Notes under the pieces: generated by a model
Seen by the model: only the letters and a program-made list of their open reading frames with translations
Databases searched by the model: none
What the model was told of the DNA's origin: nothing
Part shown: positions 7,264-13,729 of the stretch, in pieces
How positions within the stretch are numbered: the stretch's first letter is position 1
Layout of the letters: each line of letters opens with the position of its first letter
Translations under genes and position numbers: made by a program
Source of the DNA: Clostridiales bacterium UBA4653
GTDB taxonomy: Bacteria; Bacillota; Clostridia; Oscillospirales; CAG-272
Reading direction: 5' to 3'
DNA: 14,950 bases
NCBI GenBank assembly: GCA_002405565.1
Contig: DHMB01000076.1
Span: 13,499-28,448 of the forward strand

Positions 7264-7959
7264 TTATTCAAACATACCGCCGCGCTTCCAGTCATTCTCT
7301 CTGTCAAGGCGGGCAACCTCGCAGGCAGAAAGCTCGGAAACGGCTTTATAAACAGCCTCACATATGGACGAATCGGAAATTGTGAAAACCATGTAATCGC
7401 CTGTAAGTGCGCCGACCCATGCTTCGGGAGTGAGACAGCCGCAACGATCGGCTATGCTCTTTGTTCTTATCGTCTCGGCGGCAGCCTTTACGTCAACGCC
7501 GTCCTTGAATTTAATAACTATTACGGAATGAGTGTTCCATGAGCCGTCGGGCTGAGATTCGATTGCCGAGTCAATCAGCTTTGCAAACTCTTCATCGTCA
7601 ATTCCCAGAATATCGATTGCGATATCCGCCGTAATCTCTCTGTGGTGGCACGCTATCGCACCAATACCGTATTCGCTTGTGTCGATTTCCTTTGCCTTTT
7701 CGACAATCTTATCAAGCACATCGCCGATTTCGCCCTCAAATGCCTTTTTGACAGTCGGCGTAACGGGATCTTTCTTTTCAGTTGTCGTTGTTTTCTCGGT
7801 CGTTGTTGTTTTCTGAGTGGTAGTCTGTTTACCTGTCGTGGTTGACTTTGCTTCTGTCGTTGTATTATTTGTTGTGTTGTTGTTTTTGTTTGTTGTGCAG
7901 CCCGCAATGACAACGGCAACTGTCAGCACGGCGAGCACGAGCGCAATAATTCTTTTCAT
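7264..7959 (-). CDS. Thr-rich-linker lipoprotein, DUF4358-like
   Basis: A 231-residue exported lipoprotein. A basic start (MKRII), a hydrophobic run and the lipobox VIAG/C place the lipidated cysteine at residue 21. Residues 29-60 form a low-complexity spacer in which 19 of 32 residues are Thr, including TTTTEKTTTTEK (51-62); this would act as a flexible, possibly glycosylated, wall-spanning linker. From about residue 73 a compact domain follows, with EEFAKLIDSAIES, HSVIVIKFKDGVDVKAAAE and the near-terminal GDYMVFTISD. The IxVFKxKDxxDVxxA and GxYVxxxVS pattern suggests the DUF4358 lipoprotein family, whose function is unknown. The ATG overlaps the upstream gene's stop by 4 nt, so it is the third gene of the sigma/anti-sigma operon and a plausible surface sensor or effector. 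Confidence 0.72.
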   Translation of the reverse strand: MKRIIALVLAVLTVAVVIAGCTTNKNNNTTNNTTTEAKSTTTGKQTTTQKTTTTEKTTTTEKKDPVTPTVKKAFEGEIGDVLDKIVEKAKEIDTSEYGIGAIACHHREITADIAIDILGIDDEEFAKLIDSAIESQPDGSWNTHSVIVIKFKDGVDVKAAAETIRTKSIADRCGCLTPEAWVGALTGDYMVFTISDSSICEAVYKAVSELSACEVARLDRENDWKRGGMFE

Positions 7960-8588
7960 TTTGTTTCACCTTTCAGATAAATAATTTTCTCCGTTACGGA
8001 ATATACGTCGTTACCTTCGCCGGACGACGTTGTGTAGCAATAAGAATATCCGTTATCCGTCCAGACGGAATATGCGTGACCTTCAAAGGTGTAATAATGC
8101 ACCGTCACGCCGAGGATTTCTCTGTCGCCCGTCAGCTTGCCGCCGAAAATACCGCTTATGTCGCCGCTTCCGCGCATGACTTTGAGCGAGCTTCCGTCGG
8201 TATATTCGACCTTGCCGCTTTCGGCTTTTCCGTCGCTTGCAAAGATAACATAGCTTTCGGGCGTTTTTTCTTTCAGCTCCGGAACGGAATAGCCAAGACA
8301 TTTTTCCATTTCATCGTAAGAATTGACATATGTTACGGGATTTGACACCATCATGTCACCCGGAATATCCGGGGTTTCTTCCGGTTTACGCAGCATAAAT
8401 GCGGTCGTAAACGCAATACAGATGCACGCCGCGACAGCCGCAACTGATTTTATGATAACTCTCGCCTTGCGCATTTTTTCTTTTCTGATAAGTGCGTTCA
8501 GCTTTTCGGCGGAGTCCGTTTCTATCGCCTCGGCTACGACGGTTTCATCAATACCGCCGACGGCTTCTGTAAATTTATCGGCTTTCAA
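7956..8588 (-). CDS. Putative single-span anti-sigma factor
   Basis: A 210-residue membrane protein with a short cytoplasmic N-terminus of about 43 residues, one membrane segment (about 44-66) and an outward domain of about 140 residues. The N-terminal motif FTEAVGGIDETVVAEAIE matches the helix 'G.ID..l..EA' seen in many clostridial membrane proteins encoded next to ECF sigma genes. It is followed by a basic stretch (RKEKMRKAR) and the membrane helix. The outer domain has YVNSYDEMEKCLGYSVPEL and resembles DUF4367-type domains, though weakly. The start is TTG at 8588-8586, preceded by AAAGGGGG with 7 nt spacing, and the gene overlaps the sigma factor's 3' end by 14 nt. The anti-sigma role rests on topology, motif and position. 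Confidence 0.68.
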   Translation of the reverse strand: MKADKFTEAVGGIDETVVAEAIETDSAEKLNALIRKEKMRKARVIIKSVAAVAACICIAFTTAFMLRKPEETPDIPGDMMVSNPVTYVNSYDEMEKCLGYSVPELKEKTPESYVIFASDGKAESGKVEYTDGSSLKVMRGSGDISGIFGGKLTGDREILGVTVHYYTFEGHAYSVWTDNGYSYCYTTSSGEGNDVYSVTEKIIYLKGETK

Positions 8589-9129
8589 CGTTATACCCCC
8601 TTTTCAAAAGAAATTTTCTGAGCTTTTCCCGCGTGCGGAAGAGCTTCAGGGAAACATAATTTTCGCTTTTTTCAAACCTTTTTGCAATCGACGCAATGTC
8701 TTCGCACAGGAAATATCTTCTCGTGAAGAATACCCTCGCCTCTGCGTTTTCGCCTTCAAGGAAGAGGTTTATTTCCTCGGAGAGGGTCGATATTTCCTCG
8801 TCGCAGACGCCGCAGAAGTTGTCATCCTCAATTTCCGAGAAAAGAACCTCGCCCGAGCCGCGCTTTTCGCGGCTGTTATGACGGTATCTGTCTATCGCGG
8901 CATTGCGGAGTATCTTGCAGACGAACGCACCCAGCTTTTTCGGTCTGTACGGAGGAATCACGTTCCACACTTTGAGATAAGCGTCACTGACGCACTCCTC
9001 GGAGTCCTCTCCGCTATGGAGAATTCCGTCCGCAACAGAGAGAAGAAGTCTGCGGTATTTGCCGTCAAGCTCGGTAAGTCCCTGCTGATTGCGATCATAT
9101 ATGAGATCGATTATCTGCGTATCTTCCAT
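8575..9129 (-). CDS. ECF-like RNA polymerase sigma factor
   Basis: A 184-residue sigma-70 family protein with regions 2 and 4 only, as in extracytoplasmic-function sigmas. Region 2 lies at about residues 15-90 and contains EDSEECVSDAYLKVWNVIPP and the promoter -10 recognition stretch LGAFVCKILRNAAIDRYR. An acidic linker precedes region 4 (about 118-175), with the helix-turn-helix EDIASIAKRFEKSENYVSLK and LFRTREKLRKFL. The frame is open further upstream, but that part is antisense to a terminator and has no sigma homology. The ATG at 9129 has GAAGGG (9141-9146) 11 nt upstream and gives the usual family length. The overlapping anti-sigma gene suggests a self-contained envelope-signalling unit. 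Confidence 0.88.
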   Translation of the reverse strand: MEDTQIIDLIYDRNQQGLTELDGKYRRLLLSVADGILHSGEDSEECVSDAYLKVWNVIPPYRPKKLGAFVCKILRNAAIDRYRHNSREKRGSGEVLFSEIEDDNFCGVCDEEISTLSEEINLFLEGENAEARVFFTRRYFLCEDIASIAKRFEKSENYVSLKLFRTREKLRKFLLKRGYNVESR

Positions 9130-9174
9130 TGTTATGCTTTCCCTTCGCCTTTCTTTCCGTGGCACTCGTATATA

Positions 9175-9203
9175 ATAACGACGTTTGCCCGCGGAATATT
9201 TCA
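9175..9203 (-). promoter_or_regulatory. Possible ECF-type promoter of the sigma operon
   Basis: On the minus strand TGAAAT (9203-9198) is followed after 17 nt by CGTTAT (9180-9175), about 45 nt before the sigma start. This resembles the TGAAAC-N16/17-CGT pattern of ECF promoters, and autoregulation is common for such sigmas. A CGTC at 9183-9180 gives an alternative -10 with a short 14-nt spacer. No good sigma-A promoter was found. This is pattern matching only. Confidence 0.3.
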
Positions 9204-9232
9204 ACAAAACGAAAAAATTTTTATAAAATGCC

Positions 9233-9264
9233 GAAAAAGCGGCTCCGGACGGAGTCGCTTTTTT
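9233..9264. terminator. Bidirectional terminator of the amino-acid importer operon
   Basis: Arms AAAAAGCGGCTCC and GGAGTCGCTTTTT pair over 13 bp with one G-T wobble and a GGAC loop, flanked by T runs on both strands. It begins 2 nt beyond the stop of the minus-strand ATPase gene and separates that operon from the sigma operon promoter. Confidence 0.88.
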
Positions 9265-9265
9265 C

Positions 9266-10090
9266 TTATAATACTTTTGATAGGAATTCCTTTGTTCTTT
9301 CCTGCTTGGGCGCGGTGAAAATCTGCTCCGGAGTGCCCTCTTCGAGGATGTTACCCTTGTCCATAAAGAGGACTCTCGTTGCAACCTCGCGGGCAAAGCC
9401 CATCTCGTGCGTGACGATAACCATCGTCATTCCCGTATCGGCAACCTGCTTTATAAGATCCAGAACCTCGCCGACCATTTCGGGATCAAGGGCGGAGGTC
9501 GGCTCGTCAAAAAGCATGACCTTCGGATTCATGGCAAGCGCACGAATTATCGCAATTCGCTGTTTCTGACCGCCGGAGAGAGTCGACGGATAGACGTTTG
9601 CCTTGTCTGTCAGACCGATTCTGGCGAGAAGAGTCGTTGCCTTTTCATTTGCCTCAGCCTTTATCTGCGCCGCCGTCTTTTCGACTGTCGGCACGGGCTT
9701 TTTATTTTTTCTGAAAACATTCCCGAGCTTTGTGAAAAACGCCTTGCGTTTTGTCTTTTTGAGGTCGGCAAGACCGATCGTCACGGGCGCGAGAGTTATG
9801 TTCTGGAGCACGGTTTTGTTTGCGAAAAGGTTGAACTGCTGGAAAACCATTCCCATATGACGGCGATGAACGTTTATATCGACGCTCATATCGGCAATGT
9901 CGACGCCGTCAAAAATAATGGAGCCGGAGGTTGCGTCCTCCATGCAGTTGAGACAGCGCAGAAACGTGCTCTTTCCGCTTCCGGAAGGGCCGATGACGAC
10001 AACCTTTTCGCCGTCTTCGATATTGGTCGTTATCCCCGTCAGAACGTCGAGGTCGCCAAAGCTCTTTTTCAGGTCAATTACGTTTATCAC
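9266..10090 (-). CDS. Polar amino-acid ABC importer ATP-binding protein, with insertion
   Basis: A 274-residue ATPase of the GlnQ/HisP type. It has Walker A GPSGSGKST (residues 34-42), a Q-loop in MVFQQFNLF (about 81-89), the signature LSGGQKQR (171-178), Walker B VMLFDEP (191-197) and H-loop His228. Typical members are about 240 residues; the excess lies between Q-loop and signature, where about residues 114-144 form a Lys/Arg-rich insert (KRKAFFTKLGNVFRKNKK and following). The start is GTG at 10090-10088, supported by AAAGGAGG (10101-10108) 10 nt upstream. It overlaps the permease gene's 3' end by 17 nt. It energises import of an amino acid with the permease and binding protein encoded upstream. 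Confidence 0.92.
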   Translation of the reverse strand: MINVIDLKKSFGDLDVLTGITTNIEDGEKVVVIGPSGSGKSTFLRCLNCMEDATSGSIIFDGVDIADMSVDINVHRRHMGMVFQQFNLFANKTVLQNITLAPVTIGLADLKKTKRKAFFTKLGNVFRKNKKPVPTVEKTAAQIKAEANEKATTLLARIGLTDKANVYPSTLSGGQKQRIAIIRALAMNPKVMLFDEPTSALDPEMVGEVLDLIKQVADTGMTMVIVTHEMGFAREVATRVLFMDKGNILEEGTPEQIFTAPKQERTKEFLSKVL

Positions 10091-10784
10091 TTCTGCGCAG
10101 CCTCCTTTCCATAGCCTTTATTCCGAGAGAAATTATCGCAACAATCACGATATACATCAGCGCCATTACAAGATACGGCACCATGTATTCATACGAGCCG
10201 GTACCGATCTCGTTGAACGTTTTGTAAAGGTCGACAGCGGCAACAAAGCTGACAACCGACGTATCCTTTACAAGGGCGATGAGCTCATTGCCGAGCGTCG
10301 GCAATATGTTTTTTGTCGCCTGCGGAATGACTATTTTCAGCATAGTCACCCAATAGCTGAGGCCGAGAGCCCGTCCCGCTTCCATCTGTCCCGCGTCGAC
10401 CGAAAGAATTCCGCCTCTCATTATTTCGGAAACGTATGCGCCGGAATTCAGTCCGAAAACGAGGATACATGTGTTGAGAGAGCCGAGGTCTATACCCATA
10501 AGCGGGCAAAGAATATAATACGCGATAAGAAGCTGGGCAACTATCGGCGTTCCGCGGAAAAATCCGACATAGACCGTGCATATTTTATCAAGCACGCGCG
10601 GAAGCCTCTTGTATTTCGGCATGACCCTGACAGCCGCAATAAGCGTGCCTATCACAATACCGATCACAAGACCCAACAGCGCTATTATAAGAGTATTTTT
10701 AAGTCCGACGCCGATAACGCGCTTCCATGCGCCGCCCGGCCCGAACTTACTCCAGAATTTTAACCATTTACTCGCGAAATCCAT
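10074..10784 (-). CDS. Polar amino-acid ABC importer permease
   Basis: A 236-residue membrane protein of the His/Glu/Gln/Arg permease family. After a short N-terminus comes GLKNTLIIALLGLVIGIVIG, then further membrane segments. The cytoplasmic EAA loop, EAGRALGLSYWVTMLKIVIP, contacts the ATPase, and RGGILSVDAGQMEAGRALG is the usual run-up to it. I prefer the ATG at 10784 to one 33 nt upstream because AAAGGA (10790-10795) sits 5 nt before it and the upstream residues (MRRGRRCERTK) come from a hairpin region. A 74-nt gap with a stem-loop separates it from the binding-protein gene. Confidence 0.92.
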   Translation of the reverse strand: MDFASKWLKFWSKFGPGGAWKRVIGVGLKNTLIIALLGLVIGIVIGTLIAAVRVMPKYKRLPRVLDKICTVYVGFFRGTPIVAQLLIAYYILCPLMGIDLGSLNTCILVFGLNSGAYVSEIMRGGILSVDAGQMEAGRALGLSYWVTMLKIVIPQATKNILPTLGNELIALVKDTSVVSFVAAVDLYKTFNEIGTGSYEYMVPYLVMALMYIVIVAIISLGIKAMERRLRRSDKRN

Positions 10785-10799
10785 CTTTGTCCTTTCACA

Positions 10800-10815
10800 G
10801 CGACGACCCCGTCGC
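10800..10815 (-). promoter_or_regulatory. Stem-loop between binding-protein and permease genes
   Basis: GCGACG (10800-10805) and CGTCGC (10810-10815) pair perfectly over 6 bp around a 4-nt loop, just upstream of the permease ribosome binding site. There is no T run, so it is unlikely to terminate strongly. It could protect the 3' end of the binding-protein message, as intergenic hairpins do in other importer operons. Two TTAACCGTT copies (10842-10850 and 10859-10867) lie next to it, the second overlapping the binding-protein stop codon. Confidence 0.45.
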
Positions 10816-10858
10816 AATAATAATTACGGCGAGGTCTCTGTTTAACCGTTTATTTTAA

Positions 10859-11722
10859 TTAACCGTTGACAGCCTTTGCAATTGCTTTTGCGGGAGCGTT
10901 ATCAACAATGACATAGTCAATCTGACCGTTTACCATCGCCGTAACAGCAAGTCCTGCATAGTCATAAGCCATCTTTGTGACGGGCAGACCGGGGAAACCG
11001 TAGCCGTCCGGATCGTCCGCGTCACCTGTTATATATATACCGCCTGTCGTGCCTTCCTGGCAACCGATCTTTGTGGATGTTGTCTTTTTGTTGAGGATTT
11101 CAACAATCTCTTCTGCCGTCTTGCAGTTGTCAAATTCCGTATTGTCTGCGGGAACCATGAGAACCTGGCTTGCGTTGTAATATGTATCGGAGAAGGTTAC
11201 CTGTTCCTTACGAGCGGGAGTGACTGTAAGTCCTGCCATTGCGATATCGCATATGCCCTGCTGAACGGAAGTTACAACAGCGTCGAACTTCATATCCTTT
11301 ATAACAAGCTCTTTGCCGAGGTACTCTGCAAGTCCTGCTGCGATTTCAAGGTCGATACCGTAATATTCGCCGTTGCCGTCAACCATTTCAAAGGGCTCAA
11401 AGCCTGTGCTTGTTGCAACAACGAGCTGATCCTTTGAGGAATCCTCAGCCGCGCTCTTGACCTTTGTGGGTGTGCCGTCCGAGAAGTACTTATCGCAGAT
11501 AGCGTCGAATGTGCCGTCCGCTTTGATCTTCGCGAGGTATTCGTTTGTTTTTGCGAGAAGCTCGCTGTCGCTTGAGTTTACGCCGAAAGCGTATTCTTCT
11601 TCGGAAAGGGCTATGTCAATTACCTTGACCTTTTCCTTGCTTTCTGTTTTTCCGCAGGATGCAAGGGCAAATACGCCGAGCACCATGATAGCGGAAAGAA
11701 TGATTGAAAGAACTTTTTTCAT
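10859..11722 (-). CDS. Amino-acid ABC importer binding lipoprotein, apparently circularly permuted
   Basis: A 287-residue lipoprotein with signal peptide and lipobox LASC (lipid Cys23). The main body, residues 99-287, follows the family-3 solute-binding fold: LVVATSTGFEPFEMV, YYGIDLEIAAGLAEYLG, GICDIAMAGLTVTPARK with the ligand-carboxylate Arg at about 171, VTFSDTYYNAS, and QIDYVIVDNAPAKAI. Members normally continue from here into a strand and helices ending in '..EEYAFAV....L....N..L..LK.DGT...I..KYF'. Here the chain stops at VNG, and that ending lies near the N-terminus instead: VIDIALSEEEYAFGV (34-48), then LAKIKADGTFDAICDKYF (63-80), joined by a linker (about 81-98). The start at 11722 is supported by AAGGAG (11732-11737) 9 nt upstream. 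An amino acid is the likely ligand. Confidence 0.88.
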   Translation of the reverse strand: MKKVLSIILSAIMVLGVFALASCGKTESKEKVKVIDIALSEEEYAFGVNSSDSELLAKTNEYLAKIKADGTFDAICDKYFSDGTPTKVKSAAEDSSKDQLVVATSTGFEPFEMVDGNGEYYGIDLEIAAGLAEYLGKELVIKDMKFDAVVTSVQQGICDIAMAGLTVTPARKEQVTFSDTYYNASQVLMVPADNTEFDNCKTAEEIVEILNKKTTSTKIGCQEGTTGGIYITGDADDPDGYGFPGLPVTKMAYDYAGLAVTAMVNGQIDYVIVDNAPAKAIAKAVNG

Positions 11723-11788
11723 CTTTGTTTTCTCCTTGATAAATGTTTTTTGATTCGGCTTGCGCCGTGTGTTTTTTTGTATGAACAC

Positions 11789-11817
11789 ATAATATACCGT
11801 TTTTATTCATTTGTCAA
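11789..11817 (-). promoter_or_regulatory. Sigma-A promoter of the amino-acid importer operon
   Basis: On the minus strand a perfect TTGACA (11817-11812) and TATTAT (11794-11789) are separated by 17 nt, about 67 nt before the binding-protein start. The spacer reads ATGAATAAAAA, which resembles one half of the TGAAT...ATTCA arginine-repressor box. A small CGGC-GCAA-GCCG hairpin (11756-11767) lies in the leader. Confidence 0.85.
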
Positions 11818-11828
11818 GGGGTTTTATG

Positions 11829-11880
11829 AAAAAATATTCGTATTTTTTGAATATTTTTTAATTTTTATGCTCGAATATTC
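11829..11880. promoter_or_regulatory. AT-rich inverted repeats upstream of the importer promoter
   Basis: AAAAAATATTC (11829-11839) and GAATATTTTTT (11849-11859) form an 11-bp inverted repeat with a 9-nt spacer. A separate palindrome, GAATATTC, lies at 11873-11880. They sit between the murC stop and the importer -35. They could be an operator, a weak terminator for murC, or simply AT-rich sequence; no GC-rich terminator for murC is visible. Confidence 0.35.
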
Positions 11881-11893
11881 ATTTTCGGCTGTT

Positions 11894-13273
11894 TTATGCA
11901 AGAATATCGCCTATTTTATACACCGTCCCCGCTCCGAGAACGAGAATAATCCCTCCGTCCTCCGCCATTCCGCGCGCCATCGCCGCCGCGCTGTCATATG
12001 AAGGGGCGTACCACGCGCCGGGAATTCTGTCCGCAAGCATTTCGGAGGACACTGTGCCGTCATTTTTTTCTCTCGCTGCATAAATATCCACAAGGATCGC
12101 CGTGTCGGCTTTTGAAAGCACGTCGACAAATTCGTCAAAATGATCCTTTGTGCGGGAATAGGTGTGCGGCTCGAATATAACAACGACCTTCTTCCCCTTT
12201 GCCATGTCCTTTGCCGTCGATATTGCCGCGTCAAGCTCTCTCGGATGATGAGCATAGTCTATATAAACGGAAGCGCCGCCCGCATTGCCCTTATATTCAA
12301 ACCGGCGGAGCGTTCCCGCAAAGTCCGATATGTAAGCGCAGATTTTTTCATGAGGAATATCGCAAAGATCACACACGGCAAACGTCGCAAGCGCATTATA
12401 TATATTATGGTAGCCGGGGACATGAAGCTTCACTCTTCCGCACGAGCCGGAGCCTGTATATATATCAAAGGAATAAAATCCTTTTTCGTCCGTGATTTTC
12501 TTCGCCGTATAATCGCATTTCGTGTTGGCAATGCCGAACGTGACCGCAAACGGAAGATCTGCCGCGATTTTCTCCGCAATCGGGTCATCCCCGCAGACAA
12601 CCGCCGCAGGCATTTTCGCGTCCGAGGAAAACGGCAGGTGCGCGAATTTGTCAAACGACGCCTTTATCTGATCGATACCGGAAAAATAGTCCGTATGGTC
12701 GATATCAATATTCAGTATGACAGAGATCGTCGGGAACATATCAAGGAACGAATCCTTATATTCGCACGCCTCGAAGATAAAGTCGGAACCGCTGCCGAAG
12801 CGGCACGAGCCGCCCATTTCCTTTGTTTCCGCTCCGCTCATGACTGTCGGGTCAAGCCCGTGCGAGATGAAAACATGCGAAACCATGGACGTAACGGTCG
12901 ATTTTCCGTGCATGCCCGAAATGCCTATGCGCCTTTCATAGCCGCGCATTACCCAGCCGAGAAGGTCGGCGCGATATATAAGAGGAAGACCCTTTGCCTT
13001 TGCCGCGGCGAGCTCGGGATTGTCATCGCCTATGGCGCCGTTATATATGACGGCGTCAAAGCCCGAAATATTTTCGGCTTTATGCTCCGAAAAGACGGGA
13101 ATTCCCTCCGCTTTCAGCCTTTCCGTTATATCGGAAGGCGCACGGTCGGAGCCGGAAACCGTATATCCTTTTCTTTTGCATGCCAGGGCAAGCGAGGACA
13201 TATTTATCCCGCCTATGCCTATAAAAAACAGCCTTTTTACGCTTTGCATTGTTTTGGAAATTTCGTTTGACAT
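11894..13273 (-). CDS. murC: UDP-N-acetylmuramate--L-alanine ligase
   Basis: MurC adds L-alanine to UDP-MurNAc, the first peptide step of peptidoglycan synthesis, in the cytoplasm. The 459-residue length is typical. The N-terminal Rossmann motif FFIGIGGINMSSLA (residues 16-29) binds the UDP sugar. The ATP P-loop reads GISGMHGKSTVTSM (about 117-130), with Met and Ser where many MurC have Thr. Further signatures are EACEYKDSFL, LNIDIDHTDYF, PGYHNIYNALA, FAGTLRRFEYKG, YIDYAHHP, FEPHTYSRTKDHFDEF and the final LGAGTVYKIGD. I chose ATG 13273 over one 21 nt upstream because AAAGGCGAG lies 6 nt before it and the longer form has no ribosome binding site. It stands alone, divergent from spoVG. Confidence 0.95.
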   Translation of the reverse strand: MSNEISKTMQSVKRLFFIGIGGINMSSLALACKRKGYTVSGSDRAPSDITERLKAEGIPVFSEHKAENISGFDAVIYNGAIGDDNPELAAAKAKGLPLIYRADLLGWVMRGYERRIGISGMHGKSTVTSMVSHVFISHGLDPTVMSGAETKEMGGSCRFGSGSDFIFEACEYKDSFLDMFPTISVILNIDIDHTDYFSGIDQIKASFDKFAHLPFSSDAKMPAAVVCGDDPIAEKIAADLPFAVTFGIANTKCDYTAKKITDEKGFYSFDIYTGSGSCGRVKLHVPGYHNIYNALATFAVCDLCDIPHEKICAYISDFAGTLRRFEYKGNAGGASVYIDYAHHPRELDAAISTAKDMAKGKKVVVIFEPHTYSRTKDHFDEFVDVLSKADTAILVDIYAAREKNDGTVSSEMLADRIPGAWYAPSYDSAAAMARGMAEDGGIILVLGAGTVYKIGDILA

Positions 13274-13319
13274 ATCTCGCCTTTCATTTCGCAATATTAA
13301 AAATTTTATTACTATTTAT

Positions 13320-13350
13320 TTGAATAATATTCATAATTGAGTTTTATAAT
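13320..13350 (+). promoter_or_regulatory. Candidate spoVG promoter with overlapping palindrome
   Basis: A perfect -10 TATAAT (13345-13350) is preceded by TTGAAT (13320-13325) at a long 19-nt spacing. The -35 region overlaps a 13-nt palindrome, TGAATAATATTCA (13321-13333), which could be an operator. A sigma-H promoter, as used for spoVG in Bacillus subtilis, was not evident. The 121-nt gap is shared with divergent murC, for which no convincing promoter was found. Confidence 0.45.
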
Positions 13351-13394
13351 AAAACCACAAGATGAAAATCTTAATAATAAACGGGGTGTTATAT

Positions 13395-13694
13395 ATGATC
13401 ATCACAGATGTAAAAATCAGAAAAACGTTTGACGAAGGCCCGATGAGAGCAGTTGCCTCCCTCACCTTTGATAACGAACTCGCTCTCCATGACGTAAAAG
13501 TCATCTATGCAAGGGAAAAATATTTCGTTGTTATGCCCTCCAGAAAGAATCCGGACGGAACATTCAGAGATATTGTACATCCCATCAATTCCGAGGCCCG
13601 TGAGAGACTTGAAAAAGCCGTTATCGACGCTTACTTCAATCACCTCAAAGAGCTTGAAAATGCAGGAAGCGAAGAAGCTTCCATGTCGGAATAA
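13395..13694 (+). CDS. spoVG: SpoVG-family regulator
   Basis: A 99-residue protein that matches SpoVG along its length: ITDVKIRKTFDEGPMRAVAS, then a strand with LALHDVKVI, FVVMPSRKNPDGTFRDIVHP and INSEARERLEKAVIDAYF. SpoVG is a small nucleic-acid-binding regulator tied to sporulation and cell-surface functions in Firmicutes. I placed the start at the ATG at 13395 because the protein then begins like known SpoVG (M-x-ITDV); GGGGTG (13383-13388) lies 6 nt upstream. An ATG at 13362 lacks a ribosome binding site and adds unrelated residues. The gene is single and closed by its own terminator. A spoVG homologue also occurs in non-spore-formers, so it does not prove sporulation. Confidence 0.94.
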   Translation: MIITDVKIRKTFDEGPMRAVASLTFDNELALHDVKVIYAREKYFVVMPSRKNPDGTFRDIVHPINSEARERLEKAVIDAYFNHLKELENAGSEEASMSE

Positions 13695-13700
13695 TCAGAG

Positions 13701-13727
13701 ATCCCGCCCGCATGGGCGGGATTTTTT
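13701..13727 (+). terminator. Rho-independent terminator of spoVG
   Basis: ATCCCGCCC and GGGCGGGAT pair perfectly over 9 bp with a GCAT loop, followed by a T run. It lies 6 nt after the spoVG stop and ends 2 nt before the stop of the convergent deaminase gene. On the minus strand no T run follows, so it serves mainly spoVG. Confidence 0.92.
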
Positions 13728-13729
13728 AT

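Noticed and set aside
8323..9318. Long plus-strand open frame of 331 codons opposite the sigma operon
   Set aside because: It covers the antisense of the sigma and anti-sigma genes and runs through the bidirectional terminator; it has no recognisable domain.
9130..9396. Longer N-terminus for the sigma factor
   Set aside because: The extra 89 residues would lie across the importer terminator and the ATPase 3' end and have no sigma homology; ATG 9129 gives the normal length.
10859..11722. Binding protein simply truncated at its C-terminus or frameshifted
   Set aside because: The missing C-terminal segment is present in frame near the N-terminus and the gap to the next gene is too short to encode it, so permutation explains the data better.
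12140..13270. Long plus-strand open frame of 376 codons opposite murC
   Set aside because: It is fully antisense to a clear MurC, is rich in Arg/Lys/His as expected of a shadow frame, and matches no family.
13362..13394. Earlier start for spoVG at 13362
   Set aside because: No ribosome binding site precedes it and the added residues are not part of SpoVG.
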